DNA of 64,000 nucleotides from Sepioteuthis lessoniana (GCA_963585895.1 OY757912.1:78873102-78937101), one strand, 5' to 3'; shown: positions 43,011-53,835, counted from the first letter of the stretch. The notes: generated by a model from the sequence alone, not told the origin. Numbers and translations are program-made.

Positions 43011-43188
43011 CATCGAATTGCAGTTGGACTTTAACCCTAACTATAACAGACCGTGGGTAAAGGAAGGACCCCAGTTTAGCCTAACGGGCCTCTTTCTCTA
43101 AGCCCAAATACCGCCATAAAAAAATTGGATTCTTGTCTACTGAGCCTTGACCGTAGTAGCGCCGAAAATTTCTATTTATTATAAACAA

Positions 43189-43525
43189 TCATCATCATCA
43201 TCATGTCGCGCTGGTAGCACGGATATCCCTGACCCTCTCTCGCCACTCCTCCCTATCGTTCATCGCCCTAGGCAGGTCCTAAGGACAGCATCCCGTATCC
43301 TCACACAGCTGCTGAATGTATGTTCGTGCTGGTCGTCCTGCTTTTGCACGGCCATGTGTGGGGGTCCATAAGAGTACATCTCTTATGAGTTCGTCTCTGC
43401 TTCTCCAGCAGTGTCCTGCATGTCTGGTTCGTCTAACTTGAATAGTTTTCGTGATAGGAGGCAGGTGGCCGTACAGTTGGTGTCTTGTGGGGTGTTGTCG
43501 CCAGGACTTGTTGCAGCATTCTTGT
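43189..43525 (-). mobile_element. LINE-1 3' end, well preserved
   Basis: Minus-strand tail (CATCATCATCATCATG), then words ATSARWR-x-GYPCYQRDMMMM-like stop region, VLLWTP, HAGHCWRSRD, RRTRHAG, and the TWTL-proximal part to 43525. It includes the complete C-terminal 100 or so residues. Cleanest example of the LINE-1 3' end and (ATG)n tail. Confidence 0.82.
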
Positions 43526-43826
43526 GTATTATAAACAATACATTTTGTTTTTATTCAGTTCCATCGAGAAATCATTATTATCCTCTTTTAAAATTTGTCA
43601 ACCTTCCTAAATTGTTTAGTGACCTTTTTAATACACTCTTATACCCATGTAAATGCACACTTATACAGATACGCATGCGCCTACCTATATATACATTATG
43701 TGCATTTAAATGTACGCATTTACAGATAGAAGAGCTTATAATGTCGTAAAGAAGCTTTGGTTAACATTTATTCATACTCTACTCTTACAACTAATGCAAA
43801 ATTGCGACAATACAAAACACTTCGTC

Positions 43827-44058
43827 GGGTAATTCCTATAGCGTAGTGGCTAACGTACTGAACAACATCGTTGTAAGTTAGAACTCCAGTCGCGCTTTCG
43901 CTAACGAATTAATTCTTTTGGTAAAGGTATGAATCCCTTATCCCCGCAGTTATGGATTACATAGTACCCTTTACTTTTCTTCTACAAGGATGACTTTGCC
44001 ATTAAATACCCAACGAAGGTTCATATAGCATTAAAGAAAGAAACCAAGCCAGACAAAA
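43827..44058 (+). mobile_element. SINE-A copy
   Basis: GCGTAGTGGCTAACGTACTG head, weak B box TTAGAACTCCAG, body and tail AGGTTCATATAGCATTAAAG. Confidence 0.83.
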
Positions 44059-44199
44059 CTCTACACTACCTGAGTTGCTACATTTTCAACACGCCACTTC
44101 ATATGAAAGTAATAAGTCGACTTTTGTAAGAGCTTATCTATTCTCTTAAGAAGTTCTTCACTGTCATACTTTTCTCGTTTCTGCTCTATATATTAAAAA

Positions 44200-44440
44200 A
44201 GTCAAGTTGGCGACCTGAGTCGAGGGTGACCCGAAGACTCCCTTTTTAATAGCTACTACATCAAGGTGTTTGGGGGGGGACTCCATTCCTTGAATTACTC
44301 CATTTTACCCTTGACCCTTATAGTACTGAGTGCTAAGCAAGGCGATATCAAGTACCATTTTTTGAGTTTTTGGTATAACTCGACGTGGGATTGAACCCTA
44401 GTCTCCCGGACTATTGGTGAACATGCAACTCATTAGACCA
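44200..44440 (-). mobile_element. SINE-C copy
   Basis: Minus strand: CAAGTTGGCGACCTGAGTCG, TACTCCATTTTACCCTTGA, B box GGGATTGAACCCTAG, and head CTATTGGTGAACATGC. G-run expansion at 44273-44280. Confidence 0.87.
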
Positions 44441-44696
44441 TTTTCATTGTTATTAATTGTTTTTTTACCATTTTCCTTCGTTTTTTTTTTTTTGTTTTTT
44501 TTCGTTTTTTATTAATCTTCACTATCATACTCTTTTTCGTTTCTGCTCTCAATACAACATAATATTTTTTCGTTTTTATGGATTATTTTTCTATTCTCCT
44601 TGTTTTCTTATCTTTTTCTTCTTTTTTTTCTTCACTATCGTACATTTCTTAATTTCCAAACTCAATACAATATAATAAATATTTTATTAGCAACTA

Positions 44697-44835
44697 TGTG
44701 AGGACACAGGATGTAACCCTGAAGACCTGCTGGAGGCGATGAATGATAGGGAGAAGTGGTAACCCGAGAGAGTTTCAAACTCGCTTACTCTGATATCACA
44801 GACCAGCACGTTAGCCACTACACCACGTAATCTCT
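44697..44835. mobile_element. LINE-1 scrap joined to a SINE head
   Basis: 44697-44760 (+) reads EDTGCNPEDLLEAMNDREKW, a LINE-1 C-terminal word. 44762-44835 is a minus-strand SINE-A-type tRNA head (GAGAGTTTCAAACTCGC, AGCCACTACACCACG). Confidence 0.7.
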
Positions 44836-44902
44836 TTACCATATAGAATTAGGCAGACGAAAGAAAATACAAGTAATTATTAATTAAGTTGGTAATCTTT
44901 CG

Positions 44903-45128
44903 GGACAGCTGGAGAAGTAGAGACGAACTCGTAAGTGACGTACTCCCGTGGACCCCCTTGCAGGGACGAGCAAAGGCAGAACCACCAGCTAGAACCTACA
45001 TACAACAGCTCAGCGCCGATACAGGATGTAGCCCTGAAGACCTGCCGGAAGCAATGGACGATAGAGTAGGGTGGCGAGAAAGGGTAAGGGATATCTATGC
45101 TGATGACGCGACATGATGATGATGATTA
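44903..45128 (+). mobile_element. LINE-1 3' end
   Basis: Open plus-strand frame: SWRSRDELVSDVLPWTPLQG, RAKAEPPARTYIQQLSADTG, CSPEDLPEAMDDRVGWRERV, then RDIYADDAT, stop and an ATGATGATG tail. Very 5'-truncated insertion; among the least decayed LINE-1 copies. Confidence 0.88.
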
Positions 45129-45242
45129 ATCAAGTGATTATTCCAAAATTTGTTGGGAAAAATGAACTCAATTCAAATCTTGATGTTCTTACCGGAAGAT
45201 TTCGATTTATTCTTTAGCCTTCATTAGGTGAATGTATTCACC

Positions 45243-45562
45243 AAACCCATTGGTATAGTGGTTAGAGTATCTACCAATTTTTAAAAAACCCAATATAAAT
45301 ATATATATATCATTATCATAGTGGGTAGGAAGTTCACCACAGGTGCGAAAGTCCAGTGTTAAATCCCAGGTCGTCAAACCAAAGACTCAAAAAATGGTAT
45401 TTGGTTCCTCCTTGCTTAACACTTAGCATTATAAGGTACGGATCAAAGGTAAGTGGATCAATCCAGGGAAAATAATTAGCGTCCTCTCCTACTCCTCGGT
45501 GTTGTAGCTATTGAAAAGGAAGCCTTTGTGTCTCCCTCGACTACGGTCGGCCAACATATTTA
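45243..45562 (+). mobile_element. SINE-C copy with a partial second head
   Basis: A short head (CATTGGTATAGTGGTTAGAG) at 45248-45267 is followed by TA and then a second, diverged head at about 45318 (CATAGTGGGTAGGAAGTTC) with the complete body to GACTACGGTCGGCC. Suggests a dimer or an insertion into a related head. Confidence 0.78.
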
Positions 45563-45843
45563 ACAAACACCTCAACCTTTGACAGGACGTAATACAAGGT
45601 GAATTTTTAAATGGACGAAAGCTGATTTAAATTCAAAGTTTTCCTTCATTTAAACTGGTCGCCTAACCAAGGCAAAAGAACCCCGTTTGCCCTTTTTACC
45701 CATTAGTTGTAGGGAAGAACATATGGATTCACGCAATCATCAAGAGCATTAGTGCAAAGTGAAAGACAAACAGTCCCCACCAAGATTTGAACTCGGATCA
45801 CCGATTCCATTGACTGCGACGATGACCATTACGCTAGGTGTTG
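45563..45843 (-). mobile_element. SINE-D copy
   Basis: Minus strand: GACAGGACGTAATACAAGGT, AGTTTTCCTTCATTTAAACT, GATTTGAACTCGGATC B box, ATGACCATTACGCTAGGTG A box. Starts where the plus-strand SINE-C ends, forming a tail-to-tail pair. Confidence 0.85.
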
Positions 45844-46379
45844 AAGAAAAGAGAAAGAAATTTAATTTCTTCGGAAAATGGCGACAGTAAAATTGTCGCT
45901 AACAACCAACTTGACATCTTATACCAAAATCAAGTAGTGGCACACATTATATCCGTTTAATTGAAATACTTATAAAATTTTTATTCCCTAAAAATTGATA
46001 TTACACTTGCAGATCTATTCATTTCTGATAGTGTATAAGAATAGAACTGTCTGTATTTACAGCCAAGGTAATTAACATCAATCAATATCGATCTTTTGTC
46101 GAGATCAATGAACTGATCGATTTTTTCTGTCTGACTTTTTGTTGATCCTTGTCTGCTTTTTGGACCTTTTCGGAAAGGGGAAAAAATGGATTAAGTTAAA
46201 TAATCAAATCAGTTTTAAGAGAGGAATAGGAATCAAAATATCCTGGAGCCAGTGACTTTGAATTCATCTCGACAAGTTGCTAGAAATATTAATATATTGA
46301 AAGGGAATGAAACAGAAACAATTTGAATGGGAGATGTATCAGTCGGTTGCTATATGAAAAAAAACTATTGAGGTGTGTA

Positions 46380-47605
46380 AATAGGATTGAAATAATTCAA
46401 TAATCCACATATACAGAGATTTTCAAAAACTATACAACCAGATTTGATGTTGAACGAGGTGTGGAAAAATATGATTGGTACTGAAACTGTATTTACCAAA
46501 GCAGAATTGAAATCATTAACAAAACGTTAATTTTCTTCAAAATATGATGTGTAGTTAAAAATATATCGAGATTGAAGCGGTATTTACCAAAGCAGAATTG
46601 AAATCATCAACAAAACATAAATTTCCTCAAAATATGATCCCAGCTATGGGTTAAATAATACCACAACTATTCTTCTTGGAGAATGTCTTCGGCATTAAAT
46701 AACAAACAAAGGTTGATATGCCATTAAACAAAGAATTGAAATCATTAAAAAAAACTTTAATTTTCTTAAAAATATGATAGTTAAAAAAAGTATGGTGACT
46801 GAAGTTGTATTTTGTAGTAAATTTATCGTCTTTCCACCAGCAGCATCACTAGACTGACCGTCTGTGTGACCCAACAACAAAGGATCAACCATGGAAACTC
46901 TCATGGTAAGTGAAGAATACTGTCACACGAGAGTTAGGGGTTTTTTAAGCCGGGCAGGGGAATAGGCTTAAATTACGGAGCAAACAGTTCCTTTGAGAAT
47001 GGGCTGCAATTGACGGAAAAGTTGGATCTTTCCTTCATCGAATCAAAAACTACCACGTCACCTCTCCCAGATTTGAGACCGGTATCCAAGAAGGCTGAAA
47101 CACAAATAAAGTTGGATTTTTCTAGGACCAACTGACTGACTTTTTCCTTTTCTGTGAACTTCATCTTGTCTTATTTGCTCCCAGACACCAAACAGAGCAA
47201 TGTAAAAAATCAAGAATAAATAATATTATTTTTGTCTCATAATAGTTGGTACATTCGTACATAGACTCTTTATACTAAATTAAGCTTCATCATGTGATAA
47301 AAGTAGTATTGTATGTTGTGTGTTCAAAAAATGTTTAGGCAGAAGCTGTATTTACCAGGAGAGAAATGAACAATGAATGAAACGTTGATTTTGTTCAAAA
47401 TAAGAAAATGTGTAGAAAAACCATCGCGACTGAAGCTGTATTCGCCAGAGAAGAACAATGAATTAAATTATTTCTGTTTTATTATAGCTGGTACGTAGAC
47501 AATCAAGGGAATATCAATTTTCTTCAAATCATGAGAAATTTCAAAAAGTATCGAGACTGAAGCTGTATTTACCAAGGATGATCAATGAATAATTTTTGCC
47601 CTATA
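46380..47605. repeat. Degenerate repeat field with mariner-end-like words
   Basis: Recurring unit: (A)TATCGAGACTGAAGCTGTAT-TTACC-AAGGCAGAATTGAAATCA-TCAACAAAACGTTAATTT-CTTCAAAATATGA. Seen near 46480, 46570, 46790 (variant), 47340, 47430 and 47550. The GACTGAAGCT word also flanks the mariner fragment at 37.9 kb, so the unit probably derives from transposon ends. Confidence 0.65.
46629..46731 (+). mobile_element. SINE-A 3' half inserted in the repeat field
   Basis: CCCAGCTATGGGTTAAATAA through GGTTGATATGCCATTAAACA. The unit interrupted is resumed at GAATTGAAATCATTAAAAAA. Head missing. Confidence 0.8.
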
Positions 47606-47609
47606 ATAG

Positions 47610-47612
47610 TTA

Positions 47613-47666
<54 letters not shown>
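47610..47666. repeat. (TA)n microsatellite
   Basis: Long TA run left of the mariner element. Two similar runs lie at 48677-48723 and 48857-48891. Confidence 0.95.
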
Positions 47667-47668
<2 letters not shown>

Positions 47669-47718
47669 CATACACAAAATGTAACAAACATCATCAGGCA
47701 GAAATACGAGAATCATTA

Positions 47719-48592
47719 AATAAGTTTCCAGACTTTTTTTCGTATGGGCACTTTTATTGATAGTACACACATGAAACTCTTCGAAGTAATCTCCTCCGGC
47801 TGCAATGCACTTGTACTGTTCTAACAACTTCTGGAAGGCCCCATCGAAGTCCTCTTGTGTGAGCGTGTCAATGACCTTCGTCATAGCCTCTTTCATCTCC
47901 TCAATTGTCTCATAACGACAGCCTCTGAGCTTAGGGAATAACCAAAATAACAGGGAGCAAGGTCTGGACTATTGGGAGGGTGACGAACTGTCTTGATGCC
48001 CATCTTGGTCAAATAGTCTGTGACAAGGATGGACTTGTGGACTGGTGCATTGTCGCGGTAGAAATGCCACTGACCCGATTTGAAGAGTGCTGGCCTCTTG
48101 CGACAGAATCTCTTCTTGAACTCCCTTAAAAACTCAACATAATAACCCTAACCCTAACCCTTTGGCCAATCGACTCTGGTGTATTGACGTCCTTACTCCT
48201 CCCACACATCTCATCATCACTCTAGGACTCCCTGCGTCCCTTGAATCTCTTATGCCACTCAAAAACCGATGCTCGATTCATGCAAGATGGTCGAAAAGCA
48301 GTCTGAAGCATTCCATACGTTTCTGTGGCATTTTTTCCAAGTTTAAAGCAGAATTTTATTGCATATCGTTCTTTTAAAGTGTCCTCACGTCCAGATTGCA
48401 TTTTTGAAATTCACCAACAGTGACAATCAGGTTTTGTAGGGTGTATTCCAATTGCTGCTGTAGGTGTTCATTTGAAGCTGAAATCATAAAAATTGGTCAA
48501 TCATCTCATATGATGTATAGCAATAACATAGTGAATTTTCAAGAGTCTACGACAATTTACATGCCTATACAAAAAAGTCTGGTAACTTATTG
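47719..48592 (-). mobile_element. Mariner element, internally deleted, with terminal inverted repeats
   Basis: Ends: AATAAGTTTCCAGACTTTTT (47719) and the complement of the 48561-48592 end, AATAAGTTACCAGACTTTTT, matching over about 28 bases. Minus-strand transposase: AIKFCFKLGKNATETYGMLQ, SCMNRASVFEWHKRFKG, VNTPESIGQ, then a break, then YYVEFLREFKKRF, GQWHFYRDNAPVHKS (second Asp), TDYLTKMGIKTV, HPPNSPDLAPC (third motif; the Asp after the Cys reads Tyr), ETIEEMKEAMTKVIDTL, TQEDFDGAFQKLLEQYK, AAGGDYFEE. The first Asp region (about 140 residues) is deleted and a telomere-like motif sits at the joint. At 874 bp against a usual 1.3 kb, it is non-autonomous. Confidence 0.92.
48144..48161. repeat. 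Interstitial telomere-like motif (CCCTAA)3
   Basis: AACCCTAACCCTAACCCT lies exactly between the mariner words VNTPESIGQ and YYVEFLREF. TTAGGG is the telomere unit of most animals, molluscs included. Confidence 0.9.
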
Positions 48593-48599
48593 AATACAT

Positions 48600-48670
48600 C
48601 ACGTATTACTATATGAGGTCAATGAAGAATGAATTAAGCTATGCTATATTTGTCCTATAATAGTTGGTAC

Positions 48671-48726
<56 letters not shown>

Positions 48727-48854
48727 CTTATACTAAATTTAACATTCATTATGAGACGGAGGTAGTACTATACGAGGTATGTTCTATGATTTACCAAGGC
48801 AGAAATCTAGAATCAATTAAACTATTTTTGTCCAGTTATAGTAGGTAGATTTAT

Positions 48855-48892
<38 letters not shown>
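48600..48892. repeat. Continuation of the degenerate repeat field with (TA)n
   Basis: TTTGTCCTATAATAGTTGGT-type words (48650, 48830) recur around TA runs at 48677-48723 and 48857-48891. They also occur near 47250 and 47590, so the mariner lies within this field. Confidence 0.65.
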
Positions 48893-48893
<1 letters not shown>

Positions 48894-49019
48894 TGGGGAT
48901 AAGAGGGCTCATACTTTTCCCAATAGTATGAGTCCGAAAATGAACGCAATAGCGTGACTGAAGTTCGAACTCACTTACTTAAAGGTTGCAGTAGCGCTTT
49001 TTAAACATTACGCCACCAG
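48893..49019 (-). mobile_element. SINE-A 5' part
   Basis: Minus strand: body GTGGGGATAAGAGGGCTC to head ACATTACGCCACCAG, B box AGTTCGAACTCAC. Cut at the (TA)n tract, tail missing. Confidence 0.82.
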
Positions 49020-49062
49020 ATAGATAGATAGATAGAGAGAGAGAAAGAGAGAAAGAGAAAGA

Positions 49063-49303
49063 GGTATCCTCGTGGTGTAATGGTTAAAGCGATGGACTGC
49101 GGAATCGTAGTAAATGAGTTCGTACTCCAGTCGCGCTATTGCGTTCACTTTCGGGCAAATACCCTTGGGAAAGGTATGAACCCCCTTATCCTCCCAGCTA
49201 TGGGTTAAATAGTACCACTACTGTTCTTCTAGGAAGGGTGGCTTTGGCATTAAATAACCTACAAATGTTGACATGCCATTAAATAAAGAAACTAAACTAA
49301 ACT
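49063..49303 (+). mobile_element. SINE-A copy, full length
   Basis: Head TCGTGGTGTAATGGTTAAAG, GAGTTCGTACTCCAG B box, body and tail, ending AAGAAACTAAACTAAAC and GATA-like repeats. Head-to-head with the preceding copy. Confidence 0.93.
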
Positions 49304-49856
49304 AGATAGACAGATAGATCATCGTTTCTCTAATAGATTTCCAACTAGATTTGGCAATCAGGTCTGTTATAAATAATCACGTCTTCCGCCCGTAGTATCG
49401 AAAGGCGACCAAACGAGAAAACCTCCGTTCTTTACCAATCACTAATTGTAGGTCCATTGTCGTTTCTAATTAGAGCTTGATTTTAGTAAATTAATATGAA
49501 AGGTTCCATTTCTTTATTTTTGTCGGAGAATTAAGAGAGAGTCCAGTGATTATGGCGCCTTAGACAGGCAAAATAAGGGACAGTGCCCCAAGGAAGAGTT
49601 TGACTTTTGACAAAAGACAGGATGACGTAAACACGTTCAAGGATGAAGCAATTTTTATCAGAACGACCGTTGCGTTTTTCTTGATTGCTTTGTTGCTGTT
49701 CGGCAAAAACTTCTTTAGCTTATAGACTTCTCTTTCGCCATTTCTCTCGACTTCTCTCTTTCCATCTCAGTTCATCTCTGAATTCTATAATGATATTCGT
49801 TTTATTCTTTTTATTCATTTCTTATTTCTTTTTCTATCGATCGACCTATCAGTCAA

Positions 49857-49860
<4 letters not shown>
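49304..49860. other. Unassigned stretch
   Basis: No gene or repeat family recognised. Confidence 0.4.

Positions 49861-49926
<66 letters not shown>
49861..49926. repeat. (CT)n microsatellite
   Basis: Pure CT run. Confidence 0.97.
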
Positions 49927-49928
<2 letters not shown>

Positions 49929-49978
49929 GTGTATATTGATTTTTTTTCTCTCACAGTCGCTTTCTTCTTTCTGTTTCT

Positions 49979-50029
49979 AACTATTTGTTAGTAGATCAAA
50001 TGATACATTTGATCTACTAACAAATAGTT
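49979..50029. repeat. Perfect inverted repeat, 24-bp arms, 3-bp loop
   Basis: AACTATTTGTTAGTAGATCA-AATG / ATA / CATT-TGATCTACTAACAAATAGTT. Lies between CT-rich tracts. No T-run or coding context that would make it a terminator. Confidence 0.95.
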
Positions 50030-50157
50030 CCCCGTCTGGCTGTCTGGCTCTCTCTCTCTCTCAATCTCTCTCAGATAATTGTTTTTCTTTATCTATCTCT
50101 CTCTTGTCTTCATTTCCATCTCCTAATTAATCATTCGCTCTCTTATGATGTACATAC

Positions 50158-50371
50158 CAGAGTCGTTCAGAAAGTTCTAAGCCTTACAAAAAAAGTCAAG
50201 TTCTAGCAATACATTTTTGTTGTAGCAACACGCTGGCACTTCTTTTAAAATTAGAAAAACTAATTTAGATATCTGTCTTAATTTCTATGCAAATGAGGCC
50301 CATACAAAAGCGAAACGTTTGAGTCAAATCTAAAATCTAAATGAGGTTTAGAATTTTTTGAATGACAGTGA
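50158..50371. mobile_element. Mariner-type MITE, about 214 bp
   Basis: Left end CAGAGTCGTTCAGAAAGTTC-TAAGCCT and right end AGGTTTAGAATTTTTTGAAT-GACAGTG are inverted repeats with about seven mismatches in 27. TA is present at both borders. The right end resembles the mariner end at 10880-10908. No coding. Confidence 0.68.
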
Positions 50372-50390
50372 TAGATAGATAGATAGATAG

Positions 50391-50429
<39 letters not shown>

Positions 50430-50455
50430 TATAGATAGATAGATAGATAGATAGG
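50370..50455. repeat. (GATA)n-(TG)n-(GATA)n
   Basis: GATA units, then TG at 50394-50427, then GATA to 50453. Confidence 0.95.
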
Positions 50456-51359
50456 AACAGACTATATATAGTGAGAAAGAAAGTTAAAATTAAATTCTAG
50501 ATTTTGAAAAATTTAGAAATTTAGTCTCGATACTTTTTTTTATCGCACCTTCTATACATATATGTATATACTAGCAAAGGTACTGGTTACCGCCGGGTAA
50601 GAGATCAAGACATGTTGCATAATAGCACCACACAGCATGCACGGCAGACACTGCGAGTTTAACTGATAAATGCCAAATATCCATTCAACTTATTTCATTT
50701 TTCGAAACATGTCTATTTTAAAATCTTTGTCGTCAATTCATTGCAAACGACTACAAACAGTAATTGGAGCTATAAAAGATAAAATCTACATCACAGAAAA
50801 GAAATTGCTAGTTTTATTTGTATATTATCTTTTGAAGTTAATATTGGTCGATGAAAAACTTTCTGGGGTTTTATCGAGAAATATTTTGTGTGAATGACAC
50901 TTAACAGATTTAGAGATTTAAACATTTTTGCTTTGTTTTTTAAAAACTATCTCTTAACAACTCTTGGTAATCTTTTACAACTTTAGCTTGACGAACTACA
51001 CATAAATTATCTTAGTAATGTTTTATTAAGCGTAAATAAGTAAGACAAATAATTTTGCTTTAATTTTAGTTGCTTTCTCATTCAGCGAAAAGAAATACGA
51101 GGCAAAAACTAATAAGGGATTACTTCATCTAATAAAAAAAATTTCAGGATAATATCAATAACAATACTTCTAATAAAAGCACCTGAAATCGATATGGAGG
51201 AAATACAGATAAAAAATTAGTACTGTCTGACAATGCTTCCTCTAATAAATAGTTCAAAGTAAAATTACTATTGATATTACAAATACTGGAATCAAGATTA
51301 AGGAAATACTTGTAAAATACTAATTCAATAAGAAATAATTCGTTATTTTTTAAAAATCT
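50456..51359. other. Unassigned AT-rich stretch
   Basis: A 75-codon frame at 50670-50897 has no recognised motif. Nothing else seen. Confidence 0.4.
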
Positions 51360-51505
51360 GGATATCTGAGGAGTGTGGCGTACACCTTCATTGCAATTAC
51401 ACCCAGATCCACTAAGTGTTAGTTTCTCTTAGGGTCCGATCTATGGGTTAAATAGACCTGTTCAAAAATTATCGATAGCACCATGCACATTTAAAAAAAT
51501 CTTAA
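51360..51505 (+). mobile_element. REP-B fragment
   Basis: Core GAGGAGTGTGGCGTACACCT, then TTAGGGTCCGATCTATGGG and one subrepeat. Confidence 0.7.
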
Positions 51506-51540
51506 GAAACAACCAGACAATGATGTGCATAAGAACATAC

Positions 51541-52005
51541 AATGAACGCGATTCTCTAGCGCTTTCTAACCACAATGCCAGATGTACAGGGTACACAGTA
51601 AGGATCGAATTCACTATTCAATAATCTGCATAGGGCACATCGTGCTCAGCAAAATCCGCTTGCTAACTAATAAGGCCAACAGTTTTGGGCACATAGTGGG
51701 AATTGGATTCACTGTTTGATAATAATGATCCGCAAAGAACACGCAGTGAGGATCGAGCTCACTATTAAAAAGTCTGCATAGAGCACATAGAGGGGATCGA
51801 ACTCACTATTCAATAATAAAGATCTGTAAAGAACACACAGTGAGGATCGAACTCACTATTCATTAAAATGATCTGCATTGTGGCTACAGTGGGGATTGAA
51901 CTCACTATTCAATAATAATTTTCTGCATAGAACACATAGGGGGGATCGATGTCACTATTCAATAATAAAGTTCTGCAAAGACCATGATGCCTCTAGGCAT
52001 AAAAT
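51541..52005 (-). repeat. B-box minisatellite, block 1
   Basis: About seven units of roughly 45-55 bases. On the minus strand each reads GCAGATCATTATTATTGAAT-AGTGAGTTCGATCCTCACTG, carrying a GAGTTCGATCC B box of a tRNA-derived head. A few units retain an A-box-like TTAGTTAGCAAGCGG. Copy 51561-51980 recurs at 53039-53458. Confidence 0.85.
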
Positions 52006-52861
52006 AACCCTGTACAGGTTGAAATGCCATTAAAATCAATCACTCTATACGATTAGTTAACATCTTGCAGCAACAAGATTTCTAGCTTATAATGATTTAT
52101 TATTTGATACGCCTTTCGGTGAGCGCCTCCCTTTCTTCATTCGCGTATCTTCTCAAATGATGAGTTGACAAAGTTCTGCTTATAACTCAAACATCTGACG
52201 GACTGCAGGCTTATTGATCCAACCTTTTCAAAGATACGGCTACGGTGACTTGTCAAATTGTCCGAGCCGAAAATAGAACTGCGTTTAATGATTCTAGGGT
52301 GACGTATGAAATAAAAACTCTTGTAACAAACAAGTGCTCACGACATAATCCTCAAATTGCTGACTCTGAGAGAATCTATCCCAGTTCTCTACAAGACTGT
52401 AACACTTAAAATGTTCTTGACGATCTTGACATGGGAGCGGCGACTCAGTTTTCAGTTTCTTCGTTGGAAATCGTTTTCATAAAAGAAGAGGTTTTAAGTC
52501 CTTTCCTGATGTTTGAGTGTCCCTAGGACGCTTCCTGGAACGGTTCCTGGAACGGTGCCGAATGATCGATAGAATTTGCTCATTATCAGACAACTATTCC
52601 ATTCATGACACAATGATACAAGTTTCACATCCCAATAAAGTTATGCCTCATCAGCGGAGATGGACGTTATTTCAAAAACTGTATACAAATCCGATTGTCA
52701 CGAATATTCGCATTTATCTGACATGCCACTTTTTAAAAAAAAAGCTGTAGGATTTGGACTGAGGAAAAACCTCTTGGAAATCATTTCCTTAAATCCAGAC
52801 AAGTATCGAACTCATGACTTCCTCGTTAGAATAGTGAGAATCGAAATCCTATCTTAGAAAT
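52006..52861. other. Unassigned stretch between the two array blocks
   Basis: Starts with a SINE-like tail word (AAAATAACCCTGTACAGGTT). Open frames at 52517-52750 and 52660-52857 lack motifs. Confidence 0.4.
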
Positions 52862-53835
52862 AATGATCTACGAGACCAACTTGATAATTACAGGCCAAAG
52901 TACAGCGCACACAGTGGGGAGTGAACTCTATTCAATGAAAATGATCCGCAAAACCCTCTTGCTAACTACAAGGCCAAAAGTATAGGGCACATTGTGGGAA
53001 TTGAACTCACTATTCTACTATAATGTTCTGCAAAAGCCGCTTTCTAACCACAATGCCAGATGTACAGGGTACACAGTAAGGATCGAATTCACTATTCAAT
53101 AATCTGCATAGGGCACATCGTGCTCAGCAAAATCCGCTTGCTAACTAATAAGGCCAACAGTTTTGGGCACATAGTGGAAATTGGATTCACTGTTCGATAA
53201 TAATGATCCGCAAAGAACACGCAGTGAGGATCGAGCTCACTATTAAAAAGTCTGCATAGAGCACATAGAGGGGATCGAACTCACTATTCAATAATAAAGA
53301 TCTGTAAAGAACACACAGTGAGGATCGAACTCACTATTCATTAAAATGATCTGCATTGTGGCTACAGTGGGGATTGAACTCACTATTCAATAATAATTTT
53401 CTGCATAGAACACATAGGGGGGATCGATGTCACTATTCAATAATAAAGTTCTGCAAAGAACACACAGTGAGAATCGAACTCACTATTCAATAATAATGAT
53501 CTGCATAGAGCCCACAGTGGGAATCAAATTCACTATTCAATAATCAGCATCGAGTACATAGTGGTGGATCGAACTCACTATTAAATATTAATGATCTGCA
53601 TTGAGCCCATTGTGAGGATTGAACCCACTATTCAATAATTGTCTGCCATACTCGCTTGATAACCACAAAACCAGAAATATAGGACATACAATGGATATCG
53701 AACTTGCTTTTCAATAATCATGATCTGTAATACTGGCTTACTACCATTAAAGCCAGAAATATGAGACACACGGTCGGGATCGAACTCACAAATCAATAAT
53801 AATGATCTTTGAGACTAGCTTGCTAAAAATTTCAT
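52862..53835 (-). repeat. B-box minisatellite, block 2
   Basis: About fifteen units of the same repeat, more varied at both ends (GGATATCGAACTTGC, GGGATCGAACTCACAAATC). Units with GCTTGCTAAC-TACAAGGCC words retain the A-box side of the head. Contains the second copy (53039-53458) of a 420-bp block. Confidence 0.88.

Noticed and set aside
43030-43048. Second telomere-like motif (AACCCTAACTATAAC)
   Set aside because: Only one and a half units, expected by chance.
49063-49140. Possible tRNA gene
   Set aside because: Same reasoning: the head belongs to the multi-copy SINE-A.
50006-50029. Rho-independent terminator-like hairpin
   Set aside because: No T run follows and the genome is eukaryotic.
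53039-53835. CRISPR-like periodic array
   Set aside because: Units are contiguous degenerate tandem repeats without unique spacers of fixed length, in a eukaryotic setting.
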